From contig NZ_OY762905.1 of assembly GCF_963666525.1 (NCBI RefSeq), forward strand, positions 496,001-560,000: a stretch of 64,000 bases of DNA. Reading direction: 5' to 3'. The notes under the pieces are model-generated. The model saw nothing but the letters and a program-made list of their open reading frames with translations. It did no database searches and was not told where the DNA came from. Positions 16,643 to 25,592 of this stretch are shown here, piece after piece (position 1 is the first letter of the stretch; the number at the start of each line of letters is the position of its first letter). This DNA comes from an uncultured Cohaesibacter sp. Lineage in GTDB: Bacteria; Pseudomonadota; Alphaproteobacteria; Rhizobiales; Cohaesibacteraceae. The position numbers and the translations under genes are program-made.

Positions 16643-17302
16643 ATGAATTCAATTGTGCGCCCCAAGTCGCTTACCGAACTGGTGTCCGAAAAGCTCAGGG
16701 ACATGATTGTCAGTGGTGAGCTGGAGCTGGGGTCGCAGCTCTCGGAAGTCCGGATCGCCAAGGATTTCGCGGTCAGCCGCACTCCGGTGCGAGAGGCTTT
16801 CAACCGTCTCGAAATGGAAGGTCTGCTGACAGTCTCGCCCCAGAAGGGAACCTTTGTCTTCTCCCTCTCTCCCCATCAGATCGCCATGCTCTGCGACGCT
16901 CGGGTATGCCTTGAGCGAACGGCAATGAGCACTGCCCTCGAGCAGAATCCGGACCAGCTCCACAAGCGGCTGGAAGTCGTGGTCGCAGAAATGACCGAGG
17001 CCCTCCGAGACGACAGGGTGCAGCACTATCTCTCACTGGATGCTGTCTATCATCAGTGCCTGTTCGACTGTTCCGGCAACCGGTTCCTTGACGATGCCTA
17101 TCAGACCATCGCCAAGAAGATGGCCGCGGTCCGTCACCGCCTTGGCCACCATCCCGACCATCTGGAGAAATCCTACAAGGAGCATTGCGAGATTGCAGAC
17201 GCTGTCGGGCGCAGGGACCTCGCTGCAAGTCTTGCCATCCTGGGTCAGCATATCGACCGAAAGCAGGGATCCTACTGGCAACTGGCAACTCTCGGCCAAT
17301 AA
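16643..17302 (+). CDS. GntR-family transcriptional regulator, FCD (FadR) subfamily
   Basis: 219 residues from the ATG at 16643, supported by AAGGAG 7 nt upstream. The N-terminal winged helix (LTELVSEKLRDMIVSGELELGSQLSEVRIAKDFAVSRTPVREAFNRLEMEGLL) is followed by an all-helical FCD domain with metal/effector histidines (LDAVYHQCLF, YKEHCEIADAV). It lies downstream of the CoA-transferase/acyl-CoA dehydrogenase pair and converges with a DMT transporter gene. A palindrome at 18310-18328 before that transporter is a plausible target. Effectors of this subfamily are usually carboxylic acids. Confidence 0.9.
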   Translation: MNSIVRPKSLTELVSEKLRDMIVSGELELGSQLSEVRIAKDFAVSRTPVREAFNRLEMEGLLTVSPQKGTFVFSLSPHQIAMLCDARVCLERTAMSTALEQNPDQLHKRLEVVVAEMTEALRDDRVQHYLSLDAVYHQCLFDCSGNRFLDDAYQTIAKKMAAVRHRLGHHPDHLEKSYKEHCEIADAVGRRDLAASLAILGQHIDRKQGSYWQLATLGQ

Positions 17303-17318
17303 CGGCTGGGTGACTGCT

Positions 17319-18182
17319 CTAGAGGAAATAGAGGAAGACCGCGCCGGTCATTCCGATGGATATCAGGATCTTGAAGCCCCAGTCCGTGCTGCTTCCGGGC
17401 AGTTTCCTCGCCAGCGCCATGGCAATCAGAATGCCGAACACACCCCTCAGAGACTGAGCCACGTTGGCTTCCAGAACGCCTGTCGAGCTGAAGCCGATGA
17501 CCAGCAGATAGACGGCAATCACCCAGGTCAGTCCAATCCATCGCGTGTCATAAACGATGCGCACCGGAACCTTCATGAAAAACAAAATCGGCGCAGCAAT
17601 CAGACCACAGAAGATATAGTTGACCGAAACCGTCAGGGCCACCTGATGCGGGATCGCAAGTCCGAGGAAACGCTTGGAAAAATGCGTGATTTCAATATCC
17701 GACAGGGCATAGCCGACACTGGCGACAATCACGAACAGCGCCGGCCAGAGATCAAGGCGCCCGGAGCGCCGCGACAGCGCATAGGCCAGCAGGATGATGA
17801 GTGCCATGGCCAACAACTGATGGGACGATGGCATCCCCTGCCCCATGAAGATCGCCATGATTGTCAGGGTCGGAATCTTCAAGGTCAGCATCGGCGAAAT
17901 CACTGAGGCGTCGCTCTTGCGGATTGCCAGAATGATAAAATATTGCGCCACCGCATAAGGAGCATTGATCCGGACAAGCGAAACGAGATCCTGCAATTCC
18001 AGATAGCGCCAGACACGCAGCAGAACAAAGGGAATGATGAGAAGCAAGGCCATCGAGACTTGCGTGGCCAACAGCATCCGGGTCGACCGATAGGACCACA
18101 CCTGCTGGCAGCGCTGGGTCGCCACATAGTTGAGGGCAAGAAAGAAGGCGCCGAGAAGACTGGCCGACAATCCAAGGGACAT
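17319..18182 (-). CDS. DMT-superfamily transporter (EamA-like)
   Basis: 287 residues, almost entirely hydrophobic, with about ten predicted membrane helices as in EamA permeases. The two halves each have a conserved-looking internal segment (residues ~75-100, SDASVISPMLTLKIPTL; residues ~235-260, EANVAQSLRGVFGIL). Such proteins export amino acids or metabolites or take up small compounds across the inner membrane; the substrate is unknown. It is convergent with the GntR gene, 16 nt away, and its upstream region carries a GntR-like palindrome. Confidence 0.8.
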   Translation of the reverse strand: MSLGLSASLLGAFFLALNYVATQRCQQVWSYRSTRMLLATQVSMALLLIIPFVLLRVWRYLELQDLVSLVRINAPYAVAQYFIILAIRKSDASVISPMLTLKIPTLTIMAIFMGQGMPSSHQLLAMALIILLAYALSRRSGRLDLWPALFVIVASVGYALSDIEITHFSKRFLGLAIPHQVALTVSVNYIFCGLIAAPILFFMKVPVRIVYDTRWIGLTWVIAVYLLVIGFSSTGVLEANVAQSLRGVFGILIAMALARKLPGSSTDWGFKILISIGMTGAVFLYFL

Positions 18183-18309
18183 GCTGAAAGCTCACTGGCA
18201 ACAGATTTTGAACACAGCAAGACATCCTCTCATCCCGGCAGCCGGAGGGCCAATGGATAAAGGAATGCATGTGTTCGCAAAATCTGGAGAAGGAAACGAA
18301 CGACGAGAA

Positions 18310-18346
18310 TTGGCATACAGTATGTCAACACGGTTTTTCTTGTCAA
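18310..18346 (-). promoter_or_regulatory. Putative promoter with GntR-like operator before the DMT transporter gene
   Basis: Palindrome TTGGCATAC-A-GTATGTCAA at 18310-18328, with 8 of 9 positions paired. On the minus strand a consensus -35 TTGACA (18341-18346) lies 18 nt before TACTGT (18317-18322), which sits inside the palindrome. This suits repression by the neighbouring GntR protein. The transporter ATG is about 130 nt downstream. Confidence 0.45.
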
Positions 18347-18433
18347 TAAACCAGACTGCCCGGCTGTAGAGATGACACAGGAAACAGACCAATCAGGCGC
18401 GCACACCCTGCTGCCAGCACTCCCCCATCCCTT

Positions 18434-18457
18434 GCCGATGCCAATGCCGATGCCAAT
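18434..18457. repeat. Two-copy 12-bp tandem repeat
   Basis: GCCGATGCCAAT occurs twice head to tail. It is short, isolated and of no evident function. Confidence 0.6.
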
Positions 18458-18914
18458 CGCCCCAGGCATCAGCTCCTGCCCTGATCGGCAGCCCGAATGA
18501 TCATCGGGCCACCATCCTTCTCTTCTTCCGATATCGCACGCTGGACCGAAAGCGACGGAGCACGAACCGGCCGGGCCATCGATCACGCAAAGCACCCTGT
18601 CTCTGGCCTTTGATCCGGCGTCACCCCGGACACCGGAAACGATACGAATGCCCTGAAATTATGCAAATATCCAAAGAATTCATAAAGTGGCAAAAAAATA
18701 CTCATTTTCGTAATAAGTGCCCAGTTTTGCACCCCCTGATAGCATTGCGGCAATCACCTGCCACCTTAACGTACCGAAACTCTACGGCTTTATAGGCACC
18801 TCCGGAACGGCTCAACATTGCCTTGACTTGCCAAAATAAGTGGCAGTCATGACGCCCAACATCCCTTCATCTTTCACCCGCAGCTTGAGTTCTTGACTTT
18901 GCAGGTTTGAACAT

Positions 18915-18936
18915 ATTGAGTTCATTCAAACTCAAT
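18915..18936. promoter_or_regulatory. Inverted repeat before the dipeptidase-Dpp operon
   Basis: Perfect 8-bp arms ATTGAGTT and AACTCAAT with a 6-nt spacer, about 125 nt before the dipeptidase ATG and just downstream of a TTGACT hexamer (18894-18899). A repressor or activator site is inferred from symmetry and position. Confidence 0.4.
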
Positions 18937-19060
18937 TTTATGACTTATAAGAAAGGCAACTTCTGCTTTGACGCAGATTTCAAAAAATTCCTTCCTCACA
19001 GCCTGATGCGAAGGAAATTGTCATCTGTCCAAAAACCAGAATGTGCACGCAGCCATTTCC

Positions 19061-20131
19061 ATGTTGAATACCAAGACACCAATCATTTTCGATGGTCATA
19101 ACGACTTTCTTCTCCGCTTCTACCGCAAGACCCTGACCCTCGATGCTGCCATGGCGGGAACGGACAAGGGCCAGATGGATCTGCCAAGAGCAAAAACCGG
19201 CGGTTTTGGCGGCGGCCTGTTTGCCCTTTACGTTCCAAGCGACCTCGGATCCGGTGGCAGAGGCAGCTATGAAGACAAGATGGACCAACCGAGCTACGAC
19301 ATTCCGCTGCCGCCAGCCATCGCCTGGAATGACGCCATCAAAGTGGTCCTTTCCGAAGTCGCCACTTTCAAGAAGCTGGAAGCTGCCGGGTTTCTGGTCG
19401 GGTGTACTTCTACCAAGGATATTCTCGCTGCCTTCGAGCGCGATGTGATCGCCGCAGTGCTGCACATGGAGGGAGCCGAAGCCATCGACGAGGATTTCGA
19501 GACGCTGGAAGTGCTTTATGCTGCCGGTCTCAGGTCCATCGGGCCGGTATGGAGCCGGCCGACCAAATTCGGCCATGGCGTTCCCTTCCGTTATCCCTCG
19601 ACCGGAGACACTGGCCCGGGCCTGACCGAGCTTGGCAAGAAGCTGGTCAGCGAATGCAACCGCCTTGGTGTCATGCTCGATGTATCCCATCTCAATGAAA
19701 AGGGCTTTGACGATCTGGCCGCGATAACCGATGCGCCCATCGTTGCCACCCATTCCAACGCCTATGGCATCTGCCCCCACGCCCGCAACCTGACGGATCG
19801 TCAGCTCGGCATCATCGCCGAGAGCGACGGCATGGTGGGCCTCAACTTCGCCGTCGTCTTCCTGCGCCCGGACGGACAGCAGAACATCGACACCAGCATC
19901 GAGCTCATGCTGCGCCATCTCGATTATCTGATGGATAAGCTCGGCGAAGACCGGGTGGGCCTCGGGTCCGATTTCGATGGCGCAGATATTCCGCAGGACA
20001 TCAAGGATCTGTCCGGCCTGACGACCCTGCGCGAAGCCATGCGCCAGCATGGCTATAGCGAGGAACTGATGGCCAAGCTTTGCCACGGCAACTGGCTGCG
20101 CGTTTTAAAGAAAACCTGGAAAGAGGACTGA
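19061..20131 (+). CDS. Membrane dipeptidase-like zinc peptidase (M19 family)
   Basis: 356 residues from the ATG at 19061; an in-frame GTG at 19043 is the alternative, and neither has a good ribosome binding site. Zinc-site motifs of renal dipeptidase are all present: FDGHNDFL (His-x-Asp), LHMEGAEAI (bridging Glu), DVSHLNEKGF, ATHSNAYGICPHARN and GLGSDFDGA. M19 enzymes cleave dipeptides, including those with a C-terminal D-residue. No signal peptide is visible, so it should work in the cytoplasm on dipeptides delivered by the Dpp-type transporter encoded directly downstream (97 nt gap). Confidence 0.9.
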   Translation: MLNTKTPIIFDGHNDFLLRFYRKTLTLDAAMAGTDKGQMDLPRAKTGGFGGGLFALYVPSDLGSGGRGSYEDKMDQPSYDIPLPPAIAWNDAIKVVLSEVATFKKLEAAGFLVGCTSTKDILAAFERDVIAAVLHMEGAEAIDEDFETLEVLYAAGLRSIGPVWSRPTKFGHGVPFRYPSTGDTGPGLTELGKKLVSECNRLGVMLDVSHLNEKGFDDLAAITDAPIVATHSNAYGICPHARNLTDRQLGIIAESDGMVGLNFAVVFLRPDGQQNIDTSIELMLRHLDYLMDKLGEDRVGLGSDFDGADIPQDIKDLSGLTTLREAMRQHGYSEELMAKLCHGNWLRVLKKTWKED

Positions 20132-20228
20132 GATCCCCTTCCAGCTACCAATAGAGGCAAAAAGCCCACGCAATCACCATCAAACAACAAATAATTTAAT
20201 CAGAGGAAGATTCCAGAGGAACAGTGCT

Positions 20229-21827
20229 ATGAAACATTTCAAGATTTCCCTTTTGGCCGCGGCAGCCATCGTCACCGTGGCCGCCATGCCATCCCTGGCC
20301 GCAACTCCGAAAAACATGCTCGTGGTTGCCCAGACGATCGACGATATCATTTCGTTCGACCCGGCGCAGTCCTTCGAGTTCACCAGTAACGAAATCGACA
20401 ACAACATCTATTCTTTCCTCGTTGCCTTTGACCCTATGAATCTAGACGCTGGCTACCAGCCAGACCTTGCTTCCAGCTGGGATATTTCCGAAGACGGCAA
20501 GACCATCACTTTCCACATCGTCGAAGGCCGCAAGTTTGCGTCTGGAAACCCGATCACCGCCAAGGATGCCGCCTACTCTCTGCAGCGAGCGATCAAGCTG
20601 AACAAGACACCGAGTTTCATCCTGTCCCAGTTCGGTTTTACCGCTGACAACGTCGACGAGAAAGTCGTGGCAACCGACGACTACACCCTTCAGATCACCA
20701 CCGACAAGAAATACGCCGTTTCCTTCGTGCTGAACTGCCTGACCGCCAACATCGCGTCCATCGTTGACAGCAAACTGGTGATGGAACATGAGGCCGATGG
20801 CGACATGGGCAATGATTGGCTGCGCTCCAATACCGCCGGCTCCGGCGCCTACATCCTCAAGAGCTTCAAGCCGAACGAAAGCGTCGTTCTGACAGCGAAC
20901 GACAATTACTATGGCGACAAGCCTAAGCTGAAGCAGGTCTTCATCCGCCACGTGGCCGAGAGCGCCAGCCAGCGCCTGCTGCTTGAAAAGGGTGACATTG
21001 ATATTGCCCGCAACCTCTCCACCGAAGATGTTGCAGCCATTTCTGGCGCGGAAGGCCTCAAGGTTCAGGACGAACTGCGCGGTCGTATCATGTATTGGTC
21101 TGCCAACCAGAAGAACGAGTATCTTTCCAATCCGAAAGTCATCGAAGCCATGAAATGGCTGACCGACTATGAAGGCATGGCCAACAGCTTCCTCAAGGGG
21201 CAGTACACGGTTCACCAGACCTTCCTGCCGATGACCTATTTCGGCGCCATCGACGACAAGCCGTACCATCTCGACATCGAAAAGGGCAAAGCCCTGCTGG
21301 CCGAAGCAGGATATCCGGACGGTTTCGAAATCAACGCCATCGTGCGTGAAGCCCAGGAACGCATCGACATCGCCCAGTCCCTTCAGGACACCTGGGGCAA
21401 GGCTGGCATCAAGCTGACCCTCACCGTCGGCACCGGCGCCCAGACCCTCGACAAATACCGTGCCCGCGTCCATGACATCTATGTCGGTGCATGGGGTCCG
21501 GACTATTCCGACCCGAACACCAACGCAGGCACATTCGCCCTCAACCCGGACAATGCGGACGACTCGGGAAACACCGGTTATCTCGCATGGCGCAACTCGT
21601 GGGATATCCCGGCCTATTCCCAGCGCACCCTTGACGCCGTCGTCGAGAACGACGTCGACAAGCGCAAGCAGATGTATGTCGATCTACAGAAAGATTTTCA
21701 GAAAGATAGCCCGTTTGGCATCATGTTCCAGCAGATCGAGCAGGCTGGCATGCAGGCAAACATCAAAAACCTCTCTCTGGGTGGTGCGGTATCTTCCATC
21801 GCATTCTGGCCGGTCACAAAAGACTGA
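20229..21827 (+). CDS. Peptide ABC transporter substrate-binding protein (DppA/OppA, family 5)
   Basis: 532 residues. A signal peptide (MKHFKISLLAAAAIVTVAAMPSLAA) leads to a family 5 binding protein with the hallmark FDPAQSFEFTSNEIDNNIYSFL and an AYSLQRAI segment. It captures a peptide or similar ligand in the periplasm. AGAGGAA about 8 nt before the ATG supports the start. It heads a complete binding protein-permease-permease-ATPase-ATPase operon. With an M19 dipeptidase in front, dipeptides (perhaps with D-residues) are the likely ligands, but opine or oligosaccharide ligands also occur in the family. Confidence 0.9.
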   Translation: MKHFKISLLAAAAIVTVAAMPSLAATPKNMLVVAQTIDDIISFDPAQSFEFTSNEIDNNIYSFLVAFDPMNLDAGYQPDLASSWDISEDGKTITFHIVEGRKFASGNPITAKDAAYSLQRAIKLNKTPSFILSQFGFTADNVDEKVVATDDYTLQITTDKKYAVSFVLNCLTANIASIVDSKLVMEHEADGDMGNDWLRSNTAGSGAYILKSFKPNESVVLTANDNYYGDKPKLKQVFIRHVAESASQRLLLEKGDIDIARNLSTEDVAAISGAEGLKVQDELRGRIMYWSANQKNEYLSNPKVIEAMKWLTDYEGMANSFLKGQYTVHQTFLPMTYFGAIDDKPYHLDIEKGKALLAEAGYPDGFEINAIVREAQERIDIAQSLQDTWGKAGIKLTLTVGTGAQTLDKYRARVHDIYVGAWGPDYSDPNTNAGTFALNPDNADDSGNTGYLAWRNSWDIPAYSQRTLDAVVENDVDKRKQMYVDLQKDFQKDSPFGIMFQQIEQAGMQANIKNLSLGGAVSSIAFWPVTKD

Positions 21828-21849
21828 TATCTGATCCGGGAATATCATT

Positions 21850-22896
21850 ATGGAAAAGACGAATGGACAGCTTCAGCTGTCCATTCCGCCCATCGCACTG
21901 AAAACGATCTCGACTTTGTTCACGATCGTCATCACGATGGTCGGATTGCTTTTTATTACCTTCATCATCGGTCGCGTGATGCCTGTTGACCCCGTTCTTG
22001 CCATTGTTGGCGAGCGCGCTTCACAGGCCCAATATGATGCGGCCTATATTGCACTGGGGCTGGACAGACCACTGTTGGTCCAGTTCATGATCTACCTAAA
22101 TGATGTCTTCCACGGCAATCTGGGTGAATCCATCCGGACGGGCATGCCTGTGTTTGACGACATCAAGCGCTTTTTCCCTGCCACCATGGAACTGGCAACC
22201 ATAGGCACCCTGATCGGGATAGTGGTTGGCATTCCCCTTGGCGTCCTGGCCGCCGTCAAGCGCGGAACCTGGATTGACCAGACCGCTCGCTTTATCGCCC
22301 TCATTGGCTACTCGATTCCGGTTTTCTGGATCGGCCTTGTCGGCCTGTTGATCTTCTACGGCATTCTCGGCTGGGTCGGCGGACCGGGGCGGCTCGATAT
22401 CTTCTATGAAGACATGATTCCCACCGTCACCGGCATGATCCTCATCGACAGCCTGCTCGCCGGAGACTTCGAGGTCTTCTCCAACGCCTTTTCGCACATC
22501 GTGCTGCCGGCCTGCATTCTAGGCTACTATTCGCTGGCCTATATCAGCCGCATGACGCGGTCCTTCATGCTTGAGCAGCTGAACTCGGAATATATCATTG
22601 CTGCACGCGTCAAGGGCCTCTCGGAAGCTCGCGTCATCTGGCAGCATGCCTTCCGCAACATCGGCGTCCAGTTGATCACCGTGGTGGCACTGTCCTATGC
22701 GGGTCTGCTCGAAGGGTCGGTGCTGACCGAAATCATTTTCTCATGGCCGGGTATCGGCAGTTACATCACCACCTCCCTGTTGTCTGCGGATATGGCTGCC
22801 GTCCTCGGCGGCACAGTGATCGTCGGGCTGGTTTTTGTTTGCCTCAACGTTCTGTCCGATGTCCTCTATCGCCTGCTCGACCCCCGGTCGAAATAG
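21850..22896 (+). CDS. Peptide ABC transporter permease (DppB-like)
   Basis: 348 residues with six predicted membrane helices. The N-terminal helix is followed by the DppB landmark DPVLAIVGERAS...YIALGLDRPLLVQF, and the ATPase-docking loop lies at EYIIAARVKGLSEARVIWQHAFRN. It starts 22 nt after the binding protein gene and is followed after 56 nt by the partner permease. Confidence 0.92.
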   Translation: MEKTNGQLQLSIPPIALKTISTLFTIVITMVGLLFITFIIGRVMPVDPVLAIVGERASQAQYDAAYIALGLDRPLLVQFMIYLNDVFHGNLGESIRTGMPVFDDIKRFFPATMELATIGTLIGIVVGIPLGVLAAVKRGTWIDQTARFIALIGYSIPVFWIGLVGLLIFYGILGWVGGPGRLDIFYEDMIPTVTGMILIDSLLAGDFEVFSNAFSHIVLPACILGYYSLAYISRMTRSFMLEQLNSEYIIAARVKGLSEARVIWQHAFRNIGVQLITVVALSYAGLLEGSVLTEIIFSWPGIGSYITTSLLSADMAAVLGGTVIVGLVFVCLNVLSDVLYRLLDPRSK

Positions 22897-22952
22897 AGGG
22901 ATCCCATGGAACAGACACCAAGAGAAAAGACCCAGAGGGAAGAAACCAAGTC

Positions 22953-23882
22953 ATGAGCCTAGTACAAGAAACACAAACGCAAAATTTGCGCGCCTGGTTG
23001 CTGGCCGAGGTTCCGACATCGCGACACCATGCCCGCATGGCCGCATGGTATCAGAACTGGCTGGCTCTCAAGCGCAATACGCTGGCCATGGCCGGGCTGG
23101 GCATTCTGGTTGCCGTGATCATCATCGCGATATTTGCTCCCATCCTTGCGCCACACGACCCGTTCACCCAGGATCTGGCCAATCGCCTCAAGCCACTGGG
23201 CTTTGCAGATCATCTGCTCGGCACGGATTCGCTCGGCCGCGACATCCTCAGCCGCCTGCTCTATGGTTCGCGCATCACGCTCTACATCGTCACGCTGGTC
23301 GCGATCATCGCTCCGATCATGGGGCTGGTCGTGGGTACGATCTCCGGCTATGTCGGCGGCTGGGTTGATGTCGTCCTGATGCGGATCACCGATATTTTCC
23401 TTGCCTTCCCAAAGCTGGTGCTGGCGCTCGCCTTCGTGGCAGCATTGGGCGCAGGCATCGAGAATGCAGTGCTTGCCATCTCGCTGACGGCATGGCCCCC
23501 CTATGCCCGCATCGCCCGGGCGGAAACCCTGACGATCCGCAAATCCGATTTCATTCAGGCCATCAAGCTGCAAGGCGCCGGCCCCATCCGGATCATCACC
23601 AAGCACATCTGGCCGCTCTGCATCTCGTCCATCGTCATCCGGGTGACCCTCGACATGGCAGGCGTGATCCTGACCGCTGCTGGCCTTGGCTTCCTCGGCC
23701 TCGGAGCCCAGCCTCCGTCTCCGGAATGGGGCGCCATGATCTCCGGCGGTCGCAAGTATATTCTCGACCACTGGTGGGTTGCCACGATGCCCGGTATCGC
23801 CATCTTCATGGTCAGCCTCGCTTTCAACCTGCTTGGCGACGGCTTGCGTGATGTACTGGATCCCAAGGAGAGTGGCCGATGA
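22953..23882 (+). CDS. Peptide ABC transporter permease (DppC-like)
   Basis: 309 residues from the ATG at 22953, the first start giving a normal DppC length; the frame is open much further upstream but overlaps dppB. It has the DppC N-terminal pattern (NTLAMAGLGILVAVIIIAIFAPILAPHDPF), then HLLGTDSLGRDILSRLLYGSRITL, and a docking loop near DFIQAIKLQGAGPIRI. It pairs with the DppB-like subunit. Its stop overlaps the first ATPase gene by 4 nt. Confidence 0.92.
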   Translation: MSLVQETQTQNLRAWLLAEVPTSRHHARMAAWYQNWLALKRNTLAMAGLGILVAVIIIAIFAPILAPHDPFTQDLANRLKPLGFADHLLGTDSLGRDILSRLLYGSRITLYIVTLVAIIAPIMGLVVGTISGYVGGWVDVVLMRITDIFLAFPKLVLALAFVAALGAGIENAVLAISLTAWPPYARIARAETLTIRKSDFIQAIKLQGAGPIRIITKHIWPLCISSIVIRVTLDMAGVILTAAGLGFLGLGAQPPSPEWGAMISGGRKYILDHWWVATMPGIAIFMVSLAFNLLGDGLRDVLDPKESGR

Positions 23883-24736
23883 GCAATCTGGTTGATGTAG
23901 AAAACCTCTGGGTGCGCTTTCCCACCCGCACCGGTGTGTTCGATGCCGTGCGCGGAATCAGCTTCTCGCTGGGCAAGGAACGCCTCGGCATCGTGGGCGA
24001 AAGCGGATCCGGCAAGTCGATGACCGGCCGTGCCCTGCTCCGCCTCATCCGAAAGCCCGGCATCGTTGAAGCTGACCGCATGGAGATTCTCGGACAGGAC
24101 ATCATGGCCATGCCGGAAAAGGCCATGCGCCAGTTGCGGGGCCGGGACATTTCGATGGTCATGCAGGACCCGAAATACTCGCTCAACCCGGTCATGCGCG
24201 TCGGCGAGCAGATCGTTGAGGCACTCTCCATTCACGAGAAGGTCGATCGCAAGCTGGCGCGCCAGAAGGCTCTGGACATGCTTGAAGCCGTCGTCATTCG
24301 TGATCCGGAGCGGGTCTTTGCCGCCTATCCGCACGAGCTCTCCGGCGGCATGGGACAGCGGGTGATGATCGCCATGATGCTCATCGCCAACCCCAAGATT
24401 CTGATCGCCGACGAGCCAACCTCTGCGCTGGACGTTTCCGTCCAGATTCAGGTTCTGGAAATCATGGACAAGCTGGTGCGCGAGCGAGGCATGGGGTTGA
24501 TCTTCATCAGCCACGACTTGCGGCTGGTGTCCAATTTCTGCGACCGGATTCTCATCATGTATGGCGGGCGCATTGTCGAGATCTGCGAATCCGGCAAACT
24601 GGAAGAGGCAAAGCACCCCTACACGCGCGGCCTGCTGAACTCCATGCCGCAGCTCACCATCAAGAAAGACCGACTGGAAACGCTCGACCGGGATCCGGCA
24701 TGGCGTGATCAGGAAAGCGTGAGTGGTATCCTATGA
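23879..24736 (+). CDS. Peptide ABC transporter ATP-binding protein (DppD-like)
   Basis: 285 residues. Walker A GESGSGKS, Q-loop MVMQDPKYSLNPVM, signature LSGGMGQR, Walker [13 protein letters not shown] and switch histidine ISHDLRLV are intact. The C-terminal KHPYTRGLLNSMPQ extension is typical of peptide-importer ATPases. It is coupled by 4-nt overlaps to the permease before it and the second ATPase after it. Confidence 0.93.
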   Translation: MSNLVDVENLWVRFPTRTGVFDAVRGISFSLGKERLGIVGESGSGKSMTGRALLRLIRKPGIVEADRMEILGQDIMAMPEKAMRQLRGRDISMVMQDPKYSLNPVMRVGEQIVEALSIHEKVDRKLARQKALDMLEAVVIRDPERVFAAYPHELSGGMGQRVMIAMMLIANPKILIADEPTSALDVSVQIQVLEIMDKLVRERGMGLIFISHDLRLVSNFCDRILIMYGGRIVEICESGKLEEAKHPYTRGLLNSMPQLTIKKDRLETLDRDPAWRDQESVSGIL

Positions 24737-25488
24737 AGAAAGCACTGGAACTGATTGATCTCAATGTCTGGTTTGGCGAGGGAGCGGAGCGCGTCGACGC
24801 GGTCAAGTCCGTGTCCTTTTCCGTCAGACTGGGAGACAGCTTTGGGCTGGTCGGCGAGAGCGGATCGGGCAAGTCAACCGTTCTGCGCGCAATCACTGGC
24901 CTTGTGCCCTATTGGAACGGCACCATCCTTGTCGACCAGAAGGAACTGGGAGCCAAGCGCGACAAGCACTTCTACAAGACCGTTCAGATGGTCTTTCAGG
25001 ACCCCTACGCATCGCTCCACCCCAGACACACGGTTGACCGGGTTCTGAGCGAAACCCTGCAACTGCACGGGTTCAAGGACATCGACAGCAAGATTCCAAA
25101 GCTTCTGGACGATGTCGGGCTGGGGGCCAGCTTCCGATTCCGCTATCCCCATCAGCTCTCGGGCGGTCAGCGCCAGCGCGTCGCCATCGCCCGTGCCTTG
25201 GCGCCTGAGCCCAAGATCTTGCTTCTGGACGAGCCGACCTCGGCGCTCGATGTGTCTGTTCAGGCAGAAATTCTCAATCTTTTGAGCGAGTTGCGTGCAG
25301 AACATAATCTGACCTACGTGATGGTGTCGCACGATCTGGCCGTTGTCGGCCACATGTGTGACAATGTCGCCGTCATGCAACATGGCGAACTGGTCGAGAT
25401 GATGACCGTTGACAAGATGCGCAACCAGCAGGCCGACCATCCCTATTCACGCCATCTGCTTGAAAGCAGCGCCCGCTATCGCGCATGA
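24733..25488 (+). CDS. Peptide ABC transporter ATP-binding protein (DppF-like)
   Basis: 251 residues. Walker A GESGSGKST, Q-loop MVFQDPYASLHPRHT, signature LSGGQRQR and Walker [13 protein letters not shown] are all present, with a C-terminal DHPYSRHLLES motif. It forms the heterodimeric motor with the DppD-like subunit. It is shorter than many DppF proteins (about 320 residues) because the long C-terminal tail is absent. Last gene of the operon. Confidence 0.92.
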   Translation: MKKALELIDLNVWFGEGAERVDAVKSVSFSVRLGDSFGLVGESGSGKSTVLRAITGLVPYWNGTILVDQKELGAKRDKHFYKTVQMVFQDPYASLHPRHTVDRVLSETLQLHGFKDIDSKIPKLLDDVGLGASFRFRYPHQLSGGQRQRVAIARALAPEPKILLLDEPTSALDVSVQAEILNLLSELRAEHNLTYVMVSHDLAVVGHMCDNVAVMQHGELVEMMTVDKMRNQQADHPYSRHLLESSARYRA

Positions 25489-25563
25489 TCCTTGCTCGGC
25501 TGACAGGATCACTACCGGTTCTTCAGGCAAGCCCGCCTGAAGAGTCTTGGCGCGTCCCATCAT

Positions 25564-25592
25564 ACGGCAAAGCAATCCCCTTGCTTTGCCGT
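25564..25592. repeat. Perfect 12-bp hairpin without T tract
   Basis: ACGGCAAAGCAA (25564-25575) and its exact complement (25581-25592) with a 5-nt loop TCCCC. A 9-bp hairpin (25520-25528 with 25535-25543) precedes it. Both follow the dppF stop; neither has a U tract, so they may stabilise the mRNA 3' end or be remnants. Confidence 0.6.

Larger units (their letters stand above)
18183..19060. other. Long intergenic stretch between DMT transporter and dipeptidase genes
   Basis: About 880 bases with no convincing gene. Contents seen: the GntR-like site at 18310-18346, a two-copy 12-bp tandem repeat (GCCGATGCCAAT, 18434-18457), a TGCCA-N7-TGGCA dyad at 18829-18845, and a dyad at 18915-18936. Bases 18650-18980 are markedly AT-richer than the surroundings. 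Small open frames here have no recognisable product or start signals. Confidence 0.6.

Noticed and set aside
18230-18595. 121-codon minus-strand frame upstream of the DMT transporter
   Set aside because: It contains the tandem repeat as a Gly-Ile stretch and overlaps the likely promoter; no recognisable protein.
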